Below are positions 8,656 through 16,876 of a stretch of 64,000 nucleotides of DNA, piece after piece (within the stretch, counting starts at the first letter, position 1; every line of letters starts with the position of its first letter). The position numbers and the translations under genes were made by a program. The notes beneath the pieces were generated by a model. The model was given only the letters and a program-made list of their open reading frames with translations, did no database searches and was not told the origin of the DNA. Source of the stretch: RUG12783 sp946409545 (lineage in GTDB: Bacteria > Bacillota_I > Bacilli_A > RF39 > UBA660); NCBI GenBank assembly GCA_946409545.1, contig CAMJWT010000006.1:19937-83936 (forward strand). Reading direction: 5' to 3'.

Positions 8656-10110
8656 CATACTAAGTAACATTATAATAATGATAATACTTACAATAATGAT
8701 TGCGAGTATTAAATATATTTCAATATTATTATCTTTCTTATCAGGAGGGACAACAACTGGTCCAACTTCTTCTAATACAGTAATGTTAATACTATCAGTT
8801 AAATCTTCATTAGGAGTGCTAACTTTAATCGTAGCACTTCCTTTTTTTAATCCTTTAATAACACCTACATTATTAATAGATACAATATTGGGATCACTAC
8901 TAGTAAAGTTAAGAGTTACTTCAGCATCACTTGGTTGAATATTAACATTAAGTTTCTTTGTTTCATTTTCTCTTAATTCAAGTTCATGAATATCAAAATA
9001 TATTCTTTCTAATTTAGATTTAACAGTAACATTAATAATTTTTCTAAAACCACTTTCTTTTGATGTTATAGTAATTGTTCCAGTGCCAACTTTATTTGTT
9101 GATGTTATAATACCATCATTTGATACCTTTAATAACGTTTCATCATTAGATGTAAAAGTTACTTCTTTATCAATTGCGTTCTCTGGTAAAATGGAATATT
9201 CGATTTTCTTTGATTCATTTTTAAATAATGTTATATTATCATCAGTCTTAATATCATATACTTCAGGAATAGCGGTAACAGTTATCGAATCAGATAAATT
9301 ACCATCTTTAATAGTAATAGTTGCTGTACCGCTTTTTAAGGCTGTTATCGTGCCATTTGTTACTGATATGACACTTGGATAGTTACTTTCCCATTTAGGG
9401 TCTATTTTGGCATCTATAGGCGTTACCGTGTATGTTAACTTTTCTTTATCACCAACATGCATCTTAATATCATTTTCATTTATTTTAATTGATGTTGGAT
9501 TAACGGGTTCTCCTCTTGTAACAGTGATTGTATAATCTCTTGAATCACCTTGGGTTGTTGTTACATTGATTACTAACTTGTTATTTCCAACATTAAGTTT
9601 TCTTACACCATCACCTTTAATGGTACTTGTTGGCCAATTTGGTTCTGCTTCAATAACGATTTCATCTGTACTATAAGGTACTTTTAAAGTATAATCCATT
9701 GTTCCATTATAAAACTCTGGACTTATTTTATATCCTTTTACAGATAACTTTTTAAGTCCCCATTCGGATAATTTAAAATAAACAGTTTTACTAAGAGAAG
9801 ATATTCCATCGCAAAGACAAGAACTTTTTACAGAAACTCTTATTGATGCATTACCAAATTTATGTGGTTGAAATTGAAAATTAGATCCACTTACACGTAC
9901 TGCTACAATATCACTTTTACTAATTTCAAAACAATCACTTGAAGGAAGTGACCCTTTATAAGTAAAATTACCATTAGGTAACCACATATTTTGATGACCA
10001 TTAACTCTATATGTTTTACCAGTAACATTTAGTCCTGTAACACATGATTCCGCGGAGACATTAATATATATAAACATAAGCAAAAATATTATTAAATATC
10101 TTTTTTTCAT
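8632..10110 (-). CDS. Secreted, membrane-anchored Ig-like (Big2) surface protein
   Basis: A 492-residue protein with a signal peptide (MKKRYLIIFLLMFIYINVSA). A Cys-containing N-terminal region is followed by a cadherin-like beta-sandwich unit (about residues 120-200, ending YTITVTRGE). Three Big2-type bacterial Ig domains (about 205-455) come next, each with the typical sequence of S-x-x-V/I-x-x-V...G-I-I/V...G-T-A/G-T-I. A C-terminal membrane helix ends in KKNKSKK; there is no LPXTG motif, so anchoring is by the membrane helix. AGAGGTC precedes the ATG. It is the only leftward gene in the first 18 kb and so opposes the presumed replication direction. Probably an adhesin or structural surface protein. 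Confidence 0.85.
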   Translation of the reverse strand: MKKRYLIIFLLMFIYINVSAESCVTGLNVTGKTYRVNGHQNMWLPNGNFTYKGSLPSSDCFEISKSDIVAVRVSGSNFQFQPHKFGNASIRVSVKSSCLCDGISSLSKTVYFKLSEWGLKKLSVKGYKISPEFYNGTMDYTLKVPYSTDEIVIEAEPNWPTSTIKGDGVRKLNVGNNKLVINVTTTQGDSRDYTITVTRGEPVNPTSIKINENDIKMHVGDKEKLTYTVTPIDAKIDPKWESNYPSVISVTNGTITALKSGTATITIKDGNLSDSITVTAIPEVYDIKTDDNITLFKNESKKIEYSILPENAIDKEVTFTSNDETLLKVSNDGIITSTNKVGTGTITITSKESGFRKIINVTVKSKLERIYFDIHELELRENETKKLNVNIQPSDAEVTLNFTSSDPNIVSINNVGVIKGLKKGSATIKVSTPNEDLTDSINITVLEEVGPVVVPPDKKDNNIEIYLILAIIIVSIIIIIMLLSMKKNKSKK

Positions 10111-10219
10111 ATGACCTCTATATTATGAGTATATCATAAATAATTAAATTAATAATGACAAATTAAGTCATTTTTATTATATAAAGAAAAATATATGTTA
10201 TTTTATAAAAAAGGTGTTT

Positions 10220-11128
10220 ATGATTACAATTAATGATTTATCAGAAAACTTAGTTAATAATAGTAATAGTATCTTTATAACTATTATTATTGACTTTATT
10301 AATGATTTTATAGAAACTTTTAATATTTTATCGAAAGAAGAAATCTTAAAAAGAATTAATCGATTAGAATATATAGGTGTAGAAAAAGATCAATATAAAG
10401 TATTTGATGCAGATGCTACTTTTGGATCAGGTATCTATTTTTATATTGCCTTAAATTCTAAGTATCAAGATTCTCCTTTTAGTACAATTAAATCATTTAT
10501 GTATCATGAACTTATTCATTGTTTATCTTCTCATTATGAAGATAATGAATTAAAAGAAGGTTTATGTTTAGGAGTTAATAATGGAACATTATTTGATGAA
10601 ATAATGACTGATTATTATGCCCAACTATTATTATTTAGACGAAAAATATATAATTATCGAAGAGATATTATTACAATTAAACCTGATTATCAAGAATATA
10701 TTGATTCTTATCGAATAGGTTATAATATCTTTTCATCTTTAGGTAAAACATATGATTATATTTTTAGTAAAGATTTAATGGAAGCTAAATTTATTGATTC
10801 AAGATCATTTATTAATAAATTTAATAGTTTAATTAAAGAACTTAATATTAATTCATTTGATTATAATAGTTTTATTAACGAAAAAGATTTTCATAAACGT
10901 TTATTTAATATAAGTGAAATCTTTGTAAAATATTTAATAAGTTCTTATGAAAATAATAATATTGATAGAATCGAAATAATGAATGATCAAAAAATAAATT
11001 GTTTTATAAATATGTTATCTAAAGAGAAGCATCAAAATATTGTTGTTCCTAATCAACAACTAACTTTTTATATATATAATGAACTATATAAATTCGTTTA
11101 CAAAGAGAATAAATTATTTATAAGATAA
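10220..11128 (+). CDS. HExxH (zinc metallopeptidase-like) protein
   Basis: The ATG at 10220 (302 aa) has AAAGGTG upstream; a GTG at 10214 would sit inside that site. The key feature is YHELIH with H96-E97-x-x-H100, the zincin motif, followed about 25 residues later by FDEIMTDYYA, where a Glu or Asp could be the third ligand. No signal peptide or membrane segment is seen, so the protein looks cytoplasmic. The rest is Asn/Ile/Tyr-rich and not recognised. The gene lies directly upstream of a serpin, an inhibitor class. That pairing is suggestive, but serpins usually inhibit serine or cysteine proteases, so it may be coincidence. Confidence 0.6.
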   Translation: MITINDLSENLVNNSNSIFITIIIDFINDFIETFNILSKEEILKRINRLEYIGVEKDQYKVFDADATFGSGIYFYIALNSKYQDSPFSTIKSFMYHELIHCLSSHYEDNELKEGLCLGVNNGTLFDEIMTDYYAQLLLFRRKIYNYRRDIITIKPDYQEYIDSYRIGYNIFSSLGKTYDYIFSKDLMEAKFIDSRSFINKFNSLIKELNINSFDYNSFINEKDFHKRLFNISEIFVKYLISSYENNNIDRIEIMNDQKINCFINMLSKEKHQNIVVPNQQLTFYIYNELYKFVYKENKLFIR

Positions 11129-11178
11129 ACTTGATTTTAACTATTATAAGTTTTAAAATTAAGAGTAGAGAGGTGAAT

Positions 11179-12456
11179 ATGAATAAAAAGAGTGAAGTAT
11201 TAATTCCAATAATAGTTATTGTAATTGGATTATTATGCTTTGGACTATCATTTGTTTTTAAAGATAAAATAGATGATAAGGGTGGTAATGGTGGAAATAA
11301 CGATGGTAATAATGATACAACTTATGTAGGAAACTACAATTCAAATTTAATTAAAGCCGTACATGAAGATAAAAAAGGAAGTAATTATTTATTAAGTCCA
11401 TATTCAATTGAAATAGCTTTAGATTTACTTAAAGAAGGAGCTAATAATGATACATTAAAAGAACTTAATAAAGCTGTTCCTGAACGTACTTTTAAAGATT
11501 TAAATAGTACTAATGTAAGAATTAGTAACGCAACATTTATAAATGAAAGATATAAAGGTGTAGTTGAAAAAACATTTACTGATAATTTAACTAATAAATA
11601 TCATGCAGAAGCAATCGTTGATAACATTACACCTGAAATTATTAATGGTTGGGCTAAAGAAAAAACAAATGGTATGATTGATAAAGTAGTTGATCAAATA
11701 ACACCAGATTTTGTCTTCGGTGTTATTAATGCTGTTGCTCTTGATTTGAAGTTCCAATATCAATTTGAATGTAATAGAACAAGAGAAATTGAATTTACAA
11801 AAGTTGATAATACAAAAATGAAAGTTCCAATGATGAATGCAACATATGAAAGAAATATTAAATATGTTGTTAATGATGATTATTCAAGTATTGCTCTTCC
11901 TTATAAGAGTGAAGGAGAATATAACTATGAATTAGTAGCTGTTCTTCCAAAAGATTTAGATGGATTCATTAATAGTTTAAATGATGAAAAATTAAATAAT
12001 GTTATGAAAGATGCTAAAGAAGCAAATGATAAAACGAATGTATATCTAAGTCTTCCACAATTTAATTATGATTTTAAATTGGAAGATGATGACTTTATAA
12101 AAGTATTAAATAAACTTGGAATTAATTTAGCATTTGATGCTGTAAAAGCTGATTTCTCAAGATTTATTACAAGAGAAAATATGGAAAAAGTTAATATACC
12201 TAATATGTCAGTTACTAAGGCTGTACACAAAACATTTATTGATTTAAATGAAGTAGGTACAAAAGCAGCTGCTGTTACATATTTTGGTGTTGATAAGAAT
12301 GAAGCTGTACTTGAGCAACCAGAAGTAGTTCACATTAACTTTAATAAACCATTCGTATATATGATTAGAGAAACTGGAACAAATGAAATTTTATTCTTTG
12401 GTATCGTTTATGAACCAAAAGAATGGAAGGGTTCTACTTGTGCTAGTATAGGATAG
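11179..12456 (+). CDS. Membrane-anchored serpin (protease inhibitor)
   Basis: A 425-residue protein. The ATG at 11179 is preferred because AGAGAGGTG precedes it. Residues 8-28 form a signal anchor, and a Gly/Asn-rich linker leads to a full serpin fold starting YLLSPYSIEIAL. The reactive-loop hinge is E358-V-G-T-K-A-A-A, with the small residues at P12-P10 required for loop insertion, so it is probably inhibitory. The family signature FNKPFVY follows (N389-F392). The loop is about six residues longer than in alpha-1-antitrypsin, so P1 cannot be assigned. It should sit outside the membrane, where it could block host or competitor proteases. Bacterial serpins are uncommon. Confidence 0.93.
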   Translation: MNKKSEVLIPIIVIVIGLLCFGLSFVFKDKIDDKGGNGGNNDGNNDTTYVGNYNSNLIKAVHEDKKGSNYLLSPYSIEIALDLLKEGANNDTLKELNKAVPERTFKDLNSTNVRISNATFINERYKGVVEKTFTDNLTNKYHAEAIVDNITPEIINGWAKEKTNGMIDKVVDQITPDFVFGVINAVALDLKFQYQFECNRTREIEFTKVDNTKMKVPMMNATYERNIKYVVNDDYSSIALPYKSEGEYNYELVAVLPKDLDGFINSLNDEKLNNVMKDAKEANDKTNVYLSLPQFNYDFKLEDDDFIKVLNKLGINLAFDAVKADFSRFITRENMEKVNIPNMSVTKAVHKTFIDLNEVGTKAAAVTYFGVDKNEAVLEQPEVVHINFNKPFVYMIRETGTNEILFFGIVYEPKEWKGSTCASIG

Positions 12457-12467
12457 GGAGTTATAAA

Positions 12468-12764
12468 ATGAAAGATGGACAAAATTTAGTAAAAGGATAT
12501 GTAGAAAGAAGACAAATCAAAAACAATTATTTAAGTTGGTATATTGATTTTATCAATGAATATGGTGAACTTGGAAGAACACTTTTAAGAGGTAACCAAT
12601 ATTTTGATAAAGATATTGAACTAACTGATGAAATGAAAGAACATTTAGGTGATGTATACTTTAATATCTTAGCTTTTACTAACGAACTAGGTGCCGATGC
12701 TGAAGAATGTCTTGCTAAAGCATTAGCAAAATATGAAAGAAAATTTAATGGAACAAATAATTAG
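12468..12764 (+). CDS. MazG-like nucleotide pyrophosphohydrolase family protein
   Basis: A 98-residue all-helical protein with the size and pattern of a small MazG-like NTP pyrophosphatase. NEYGEL (E31, E34) supplies the first ExxE metal pair. KEHLGDVYFNILAF matches the second helix (usual form E-L-x-D-V), but the first acidic position appears to be H59, with E58 one residue earlier and D62 kept. The C-terminal ALAKYERKF matches the family's closing helix. Such enzymes remove unwanted NTPs or dCTP. It lies 11 bases after the serpin with AGGGAG upstream, so it is likely co-transcribed. Activity is uncertain because of the altered metal site. Confidence 0.7.
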   Translation: MKDGQNLVKGYVERRQIKNNYLSWYIDFINEYGELGRTLLRGNQYFDKDIELTDEMKEHLGDVYFNILAFTNELGADAEECLAKALAKYERKFNGTNN

Positions 12765-12784
12765 ACCTTAGGGTCTTTTTATTT
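12763..12784 (+). terminator. Rho-independent terminator
   Basis: AGACC (12763-12767) pairs with GGTCT (12772-12776), followed by a T-run. It begins at the stop codon of the MazG-like gene. Confidence 0.7.
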
Positions 12785-12837
12785 TAGTTGAATTATTCTA
12801 AAAAAGCTTTATAATATATAAATTAATTGGTGACATT

Positions 12838-13488
12838 ATGGAAAGTAAAGAACTTACAAAAGAAGAAATATATCATATTTTATTCTTTCTTGAAGAGATT
12901 GATCGAGGAAGTTATGGTGTCGTAAAAAAAGTTAATAATGATACTTGTATAAAAATATATTATAAAGATATCTTTAATACTTATGCTAAAAGAGATATTA
13001 ATGCCTTAGATGATGATATTAATCTATTAATAAAAGTTTATGAAGATACATCAAGTGATAAAAACACGCAAGAAATAAGAGAAAATGAAAGAAAAAAATT
13101 AGAATATTTACATAAAATAGGTTTAGTAAAACGAGTATTAACATATAAAGGATATATGATTGGGATTGAGATGAATTATTATGAAGATTATATTCCTTTA
13201 AATAAAGCAAGAGATTACTTAGAAAAAGAAAATTATACAGAAGTCTTATATCGTATTAGAACGAAACTTGATGAATTTTTAAAAAATAATATTTTCCCTC
13301 AAGATTTAAGTCGAAGTAATATCTTAATTAATATTAAAACATTAGATATTGTCTTTATTGATTTAGATGATTGTTATACAAGATATGAAGATGATGATTA
13401 TCTAGCTAAAAAGCCTCTTGTAAAACAAACTTTATTTGACCGTTGTAATCAAAAATATCGTGAGATAGAACGAAATATTAATAAGTAG
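12838..13488 (+). CDS. Small protein-kinase-like protein
   Basis: A 216-residue protein with the minimal landmarks of the protein-kinase fold: a Gly-rich loop DRGSYGVV (about residues 22-29), a lysine in CIKIYY (K39), a catalytic-loop PQDLSRSNILI (D156, N161) and a metal-binding VFIDLDD (D175). The HRD His is Gln, DFG is replaced by DLD, and the C-lobe is very short. It therefore resembles the small atypical kinases or aminoglycoside/choline-kinase relatives rather than Hanks-type PknB. It looks cytoplasmic, with no membrane helix or sensor domain. A single-gene unit bounded by terminators. The substrate is unknown. Confidence 0.75.
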   Translation: MESKELTKEEIYHILFFLEEIDRGSYGVVKKVNNDTCIKIYYKDIFNTYAKRDINALDDDINLLIKVYEDTSSDKNTQEIRENERKKLEYLHKIGLVKRVLTYKGYMIGIEMNYYEDYIPLNKARDYLEKENYTEVLYRIRTKLDEFLKNNIFPQDLSRSNILINIKTLDIVFIDLDDCYTRYEDDDYLAKKPLVKQTLFDRCNQKYREIERNINK

Positions 13489-13491
13489 TAA

Positions 13492-13524
13492 AAGGCCGTA
13501 TTAATTGACAATACGGTCTTTTTA
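13492..13524 (+). terminator. Rho-independent terminator
   Basis: AAGGCCGTATT (13492-13502) pairs with AATACGGTCTT (13510-13520) with one G-U pair, followed by a T-run. Confidence 0.85.
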
Positions 13525-13563
13525 TGATACAATTAGAGAGTTTTTTTAAGGGGGAAATTATTT

Positions 13564-14220
13564 ATGCAAAATAATCAATTTGAATTTGTTCATTATAGTG
13601 ATTCTTTATTAGAAGAATATCAAAATGCTAGAGGATATACAGGAATAAATCCTAATAATCCCGTAATTATGGAAGATATAGAAAAATTTATTAAAGAACG
13701 TAAACGTAGTAATGATCTATATGGTGAATTACTAGATTGTTTAATGTTAGATTGTCGTGATTGTGATACAATTGAAAATATTAATGCTAAAGAGTTTTTA
13801 ATATCACGTACATGTGATTATGATACGACTGTAGCAACATCAGATAGAAAAATATATGATGATGTTCGAAGAGATCGTGTTATGATTGGTAATATCAAAG
13901 TATTTAATGGTATTCCAGAACTTGTAACAAAAAAAGATGGTACAATGGTTTTCACTAGTCTAGATTCATTTAAAACAATTATGGTTACAAATCCTAGAGT
14001 TAAAGCTATGAGATATTTTTCTGAAATATTTAAAGTAGGTAAATATAATTTAATAATGGGTATTAATGGAATGGATCATGATTATGATCGTAAACAAAAA
14101 GTTAATACAATGAATAAAATAGCTGATACTTTTGGTAATAGCATTATTGCTCGTTCAATATATGATCCATCTACTGATGATTATGCTTATTTAATCGCTA
14201 CAAGAAATTTTAGAAAATAA
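13564..14220 (+). CDS. Hypothetical protein, 218 aa
   Basis: The start is clear: AAGGGGGAAA lies 7-8 bases before the ATG. The product is a mixed alpha/beta cytoplasmic protein without signal or membrane segment. The N-terminal half holds a Cys/Asp-rich segment (DCLMLDCRDCD, about residues 57-67), which could bind metal. The C-terminal half has strands such as YNLIMGINGMDHD. I do not recognise the family. It is a single-gene unit with terminators on both sides. Confidence 0.65.
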   Translation: MQNNQFEFVHYSDSLLEEYQNARGYTGINPNNPVIMEDIEKFIKERKRSNDLYGELLDCLMLDCRDCDTIENINAKEFLISRTCDYDTTVATSDRKIYDDVRRDRVMIGNIKVFNGIPELVTKKDGTMVFTSLDSFKTIMVTNPRVKAMRYFSEIFKVGKYNLIMGINGMDHDYDRKQKVNTMNKIADTFGNSIIARSIYDPSTDDYAYLIATRNFRK

Positions 14221-14232
14221 TAATATTACTTG

Positions 14233-14262
14233 AAATAACCTATAAAATAGGTTATTTTTATT
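14233..14262 (+). terminator. Rho-independent terminator
   Basis: AAATAACCTAT (14233-14243) pairs perfectly with ATAGGTTATTT (14247-14257) around AAA, followed by T-rich sequence. Confidence 0.85.
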
Positions 14263-14274
14263 TAGGAGGCTTTT

Positions 14275-14709
14275 ATGACTAAATATATAGATGGAAAAAG
14301 AATTGTAGCAAGAGCAATTACTTTTATTGATAACAAAGTATTATTAATAGAAAGATTTAGAAGAGAAGGGGAAGAGTTATTACATTATTTCACAATCCCA
14401 GGTGGAGGTGTTGAAGATGATGAAGAATATTCTGAAACCGCAATACGTGAAACTAAAGAAGAAACATGTTGTGATATTGAAATTGTTAAAGAATTACCTG
14501 TTGAAGATTATGGATCAGGAATATGTCACTGGTTTTTAGGAAAATATATATCTGGAACACCAACATTAGGTGGCGAAGAAAAAGAAAGAAATAATCCTGA
14601 TAATAGTTTTAAAGTTGTCTTAATACCATTTAAAGAAATTGATAACACTAATATTCTAGGTATGGGTAAAAAGTTAGTGAAAGAATATATAGAAGAGGCT
14701 ACAAAGTAG
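14275..14709 (+). CDS. Nudix hydrolase
   Basis: A 144-residue protein with a Nudix box at residues 44-66: G-x5-E50-x7-R58-E59-T-K-E62-E63-T-C-C. The metal-binding Glu residues are intact; the final Gly of the consensus is Cys, a tolerated change. The family hydrolyses nucleoside diphosphates linked to another group, and proteins of this size often clean up oxidised or non-canonical nucleotides. TTAGGAGG precedes the ATG. A weak hairpin (about 14695-14717) overlaps the stop and may end the transcript. The exact substrate cannot be read from the sequence. Confidence 0.88.
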   Translation: MTKYIDGKRIVARAITFIDNKVLLIERFRREGEELLHYFTIPGGGVEDDEEYSETAIRETKEETCCDIEIVKELPVEDYGSGICHWFLGKYISGTPTLGGEEKERNNPDNSFKVVLIPFKEIDNTNILGMGKKLVKEYIEEATK

Positions 14710-14811
14710 TCTTTTTTCTTTACGTATATTTACTTATAAATATCTTCAACCTATATAACTACTATATAAAATATGGTATAATTATGTTAAGTTAAATAAT
14801 TAGAGGACAAA

Positions 14812-15711
14812 ATGAATGATTATATAAACGACTTTATAGATTATTTAGTAGTAGAAAAAGGACTAAGTATTAATACACAAGATAGTTATCGTTTTGATAT
14901 GCAAGAATTTACTAATTATTTAAATAAAAAAAAGATTAATAATTTAGAAGATATTAAAGAACAAGATTTAATAAATTATCTTGAATATTTAAAAAATGAA
15001 AAGAAGTTACAACCAAGAAGTATTGAAAGACATTTAACAACGTTGAGAAGCCTATATAAATACCTTGTAAAGAACGAAATAGTTAAAAGTGATATAACAC
15101 TCAATATTGATAATATGAAGTTAGGAAGGCATTTACCAGACGTATTAAGTATCGAAGAAGTAGATAATCTATTAAATATTGAAATAAAAAGTCCTTATGA
15201 TATAAGAACAAAAGCAATGTTAGAGATTATGTATTCATCAGGATTACGTGTATCTGAACTTGTTAATTTAGAACTATCTGATATCGATGTATATAATGAT
15301 ACTATTCTAATTAATGGTAAAGGAAGTAAAGAACGTATTGTTCCTATTGGTGATGTTGCCAAAAAATACTTACATGATTATCTAGAAATTAGAAATAGTT
15401 TAATTAAAAGAAAGAATGGAAATCCTAATAAATTATTTCTTAATAATCACGGATTACCTATTACAAGAAATGGTTTTAATTTTTTACTAAATAATATTTT
15501 AAAAGAAAAAGGTATTAAGAAGAAAGTAACTCCCCATACATTAAGACACTCTTTTGCAACCCATATGTTAGATAATGGAGCAGATCTTCGTACTATTCAA
15601 GAGCTCTTAGGGCACTCTGATATCGTAACAACAAGAATATATACTCATATATCAAAGAAACAAGTACATGATAATTATATTGAATATCAAACAAGAGGTG
15701 AAGATAAATGA
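14812..15711 (+). CDS. xerD: Tyrosine recombinase XerC/XerD family
   Basis: A 299-residue Xer recombinase with an N-terminal SAM-like DNA-binding domain (1-90) and a C-terminal catalytic domain. All catalytic residues are visible: R146 (SGLRVSEL), K170 (GKGSKER), H242-x-x-R245 (HTLRHSF), H268 (LGHS) and the nucleophile Y277 (RIYTH). XerCD resolve chromosome dimers at dif; a dif-like site lies only 3.3 kb downstream at 18997-19024. Length and motifs fit XerD of Firmicutes, though XerC cannot be excluded. A TATAAT box at 14777-14782 and TAGAGGA precede the ATG. The stop overlaps the deoB start by 4 bases (ATGA), a xerD-deoB order also known in other Firmicutes. Confidence 0.92.
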   Translation: MNDYINDFIDYLVVEKGLSINTQDSYRFDMQEFTNYLNKKKINNLEDIKEQDLINYLEYLKNEKKLQPRSIERHLTTLRSLYKYLVKNEIVKSDITLNIDNMKLGRHLPDVLSIEEVDNLLNIEIKSPYDIRTKAMLEIMYSSGLRVSELVNLELSDIDVYNDTILINGKGSKERIVPIGDVAKKYLHDYLEIRNSLIKRKNGNPNKLFLNNHGLPITRNGFNFLLNNILKEKGIKKKVTPHTLRHSFATHMLDNGADLRTIQELLGHSDIVTTRIYTHISKKQVHDNYIEYQTRGEDK

Positions 15712-16868
15712 AATTTAAAAGAATTTTTTTAATTGTTTTAGACTCCTTAGGTGTTGGTGAAGCTATTGACGCTGAAAAATATAATAGTAAAGGAGCTAAT
15801 ACACTTTCTCATTTAATTGATAATAATCTATTTATACCTAATTTATCTAATTTAGGACTAACTAATACGATTCTAATGAATAATAAAGAAAGTGATGCGT
15901 ATTACACCATTGCAAGACCTAAAAATGTAGGATGTGATAGTCTATCAGGACATTATGAAATGATGGGAGTCGAAAATACTAAAGAACCATTATTTACGAA
16001 AGTAGCTTTCCCGAGAGATTTATTAGAAAAAATCGCTCAAGATACTCAAGTACCAATTATTGGAAATATTATAAGTGATTGTGAAACAGTAATAAATAGA
16101 TTAGGTGAAAGAGAAGAGGAGACTAAATCATTAATTATTTATACAACAGGAGACTCTAATATGGAAATTGCTGCTAATGAAGATGTTATTCCATTAAATC
16201 AATTAGAAGAATACTGTGAATTAATAAGAAATATAACAATGAAAGATGAATGGCGAGTTAATTCCATTATCGCTAGACCCTATAAGAAAGTAGGGGATAA
16301 ATATGTCCTTACTAGTGATACTAAAAGATATACTTTTGACCCACCTACAACTAGTGTATTAGATAATATAAAAGCTAATAACTTACAAACAATATCAATT
16401 GGTAAAATAAGTAATATTTTTAATAATCAAGGAATAACAAAGATTATAAAATCATCAACAAATAATGATGCTATTAATAAATTATTAGATATCATGGATA
16501 AAGACTTTAACGGATTATGTTTTGTTAATTTACCTGATTTTGATACTTTATATGGCCATGCTCGTAATGTTATGGGATATAAAGAAGCTCTAGAAGAGTT
16601 TGATGTTTTAGTACCACTTATTATTAATAAACTAAATTTAGATGATTTACTAATTATTACTGCAGATCATGGAAATGATCCAACAATGGAAGGAGTATCT
16701 CATACAAGAGAAAATGTTCCGGTATTGATATATTCTAGATCACTTACAGGAAGTGGCCAAATAGATATTTTAGATACATTCGCTGATATTGGTGCAACGA
16801 TAACAGAAGCTTTTGAAATTGAACAAAAGCCATGGATAGGTACATCATTCTTAAATAAATTGAAATAG
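15708..16868 (+). CDS. deoB: Phosphopentomutase
   Basis: A 386-residue DeoB, the usual length. It interconverts (deoxy)ribose 1-phosphate and 5-phosphate in nucleoside salvage. Alkaline-phosphatase-superfamily metal and nucleophile motifs are present: IVLDSLGVGEA at the N-terminus, SLSGHYEMMG, and TADHGNDPT with SHTRENVPVL near the C-terminus. Translation is coupled to the xer gene by an ATGA overlap. Transketolase (27.3-29.3 kb) gives a route from pentose phosphates back to glycolysis. Confidence 0.95.
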   Translation: MKFKRIFLIVLDSLGVGEAIDAEKYNSKGANTLSHLIDNNLFIPNLSNLGLTNTILMNNKESDAYYTIARPKNVGCDSLSGHYEMMGVENTKEPLFTKVAFPRDLLEKIAQDTQVPIIGNIISDCETVINRLGEREEETKSLIIYTTGDSNMEIAANEDVIPLNQLEEYCELIRNITMKDEWRVNSIIARPYKKVGDKYVLTSDTKRYTFDPPTTSVLDNIKANNLQTISIGKISNIFNNQGITKIIKSSTNNDAINKLLDIMDKDFNGLCFVNLPDFDTLYGHARNVMGYKEALEEFDVLVPLIINKLNLDDLLIITADHGNDPTMEGVSHTRENVPVLIYSRSLTGSGQIDILDTFADIGATITEAFEIEQKPWIGTSFLNKLK

Positions 16869-16876
16869 GAGAATTT

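Noticed and set aside
8603..9382. Rightward frames opposite the Ig-like protein gene
   Set aside because: They are antisense shadows of Val/Thr/Ser-rich repeats, without ribosome sites.
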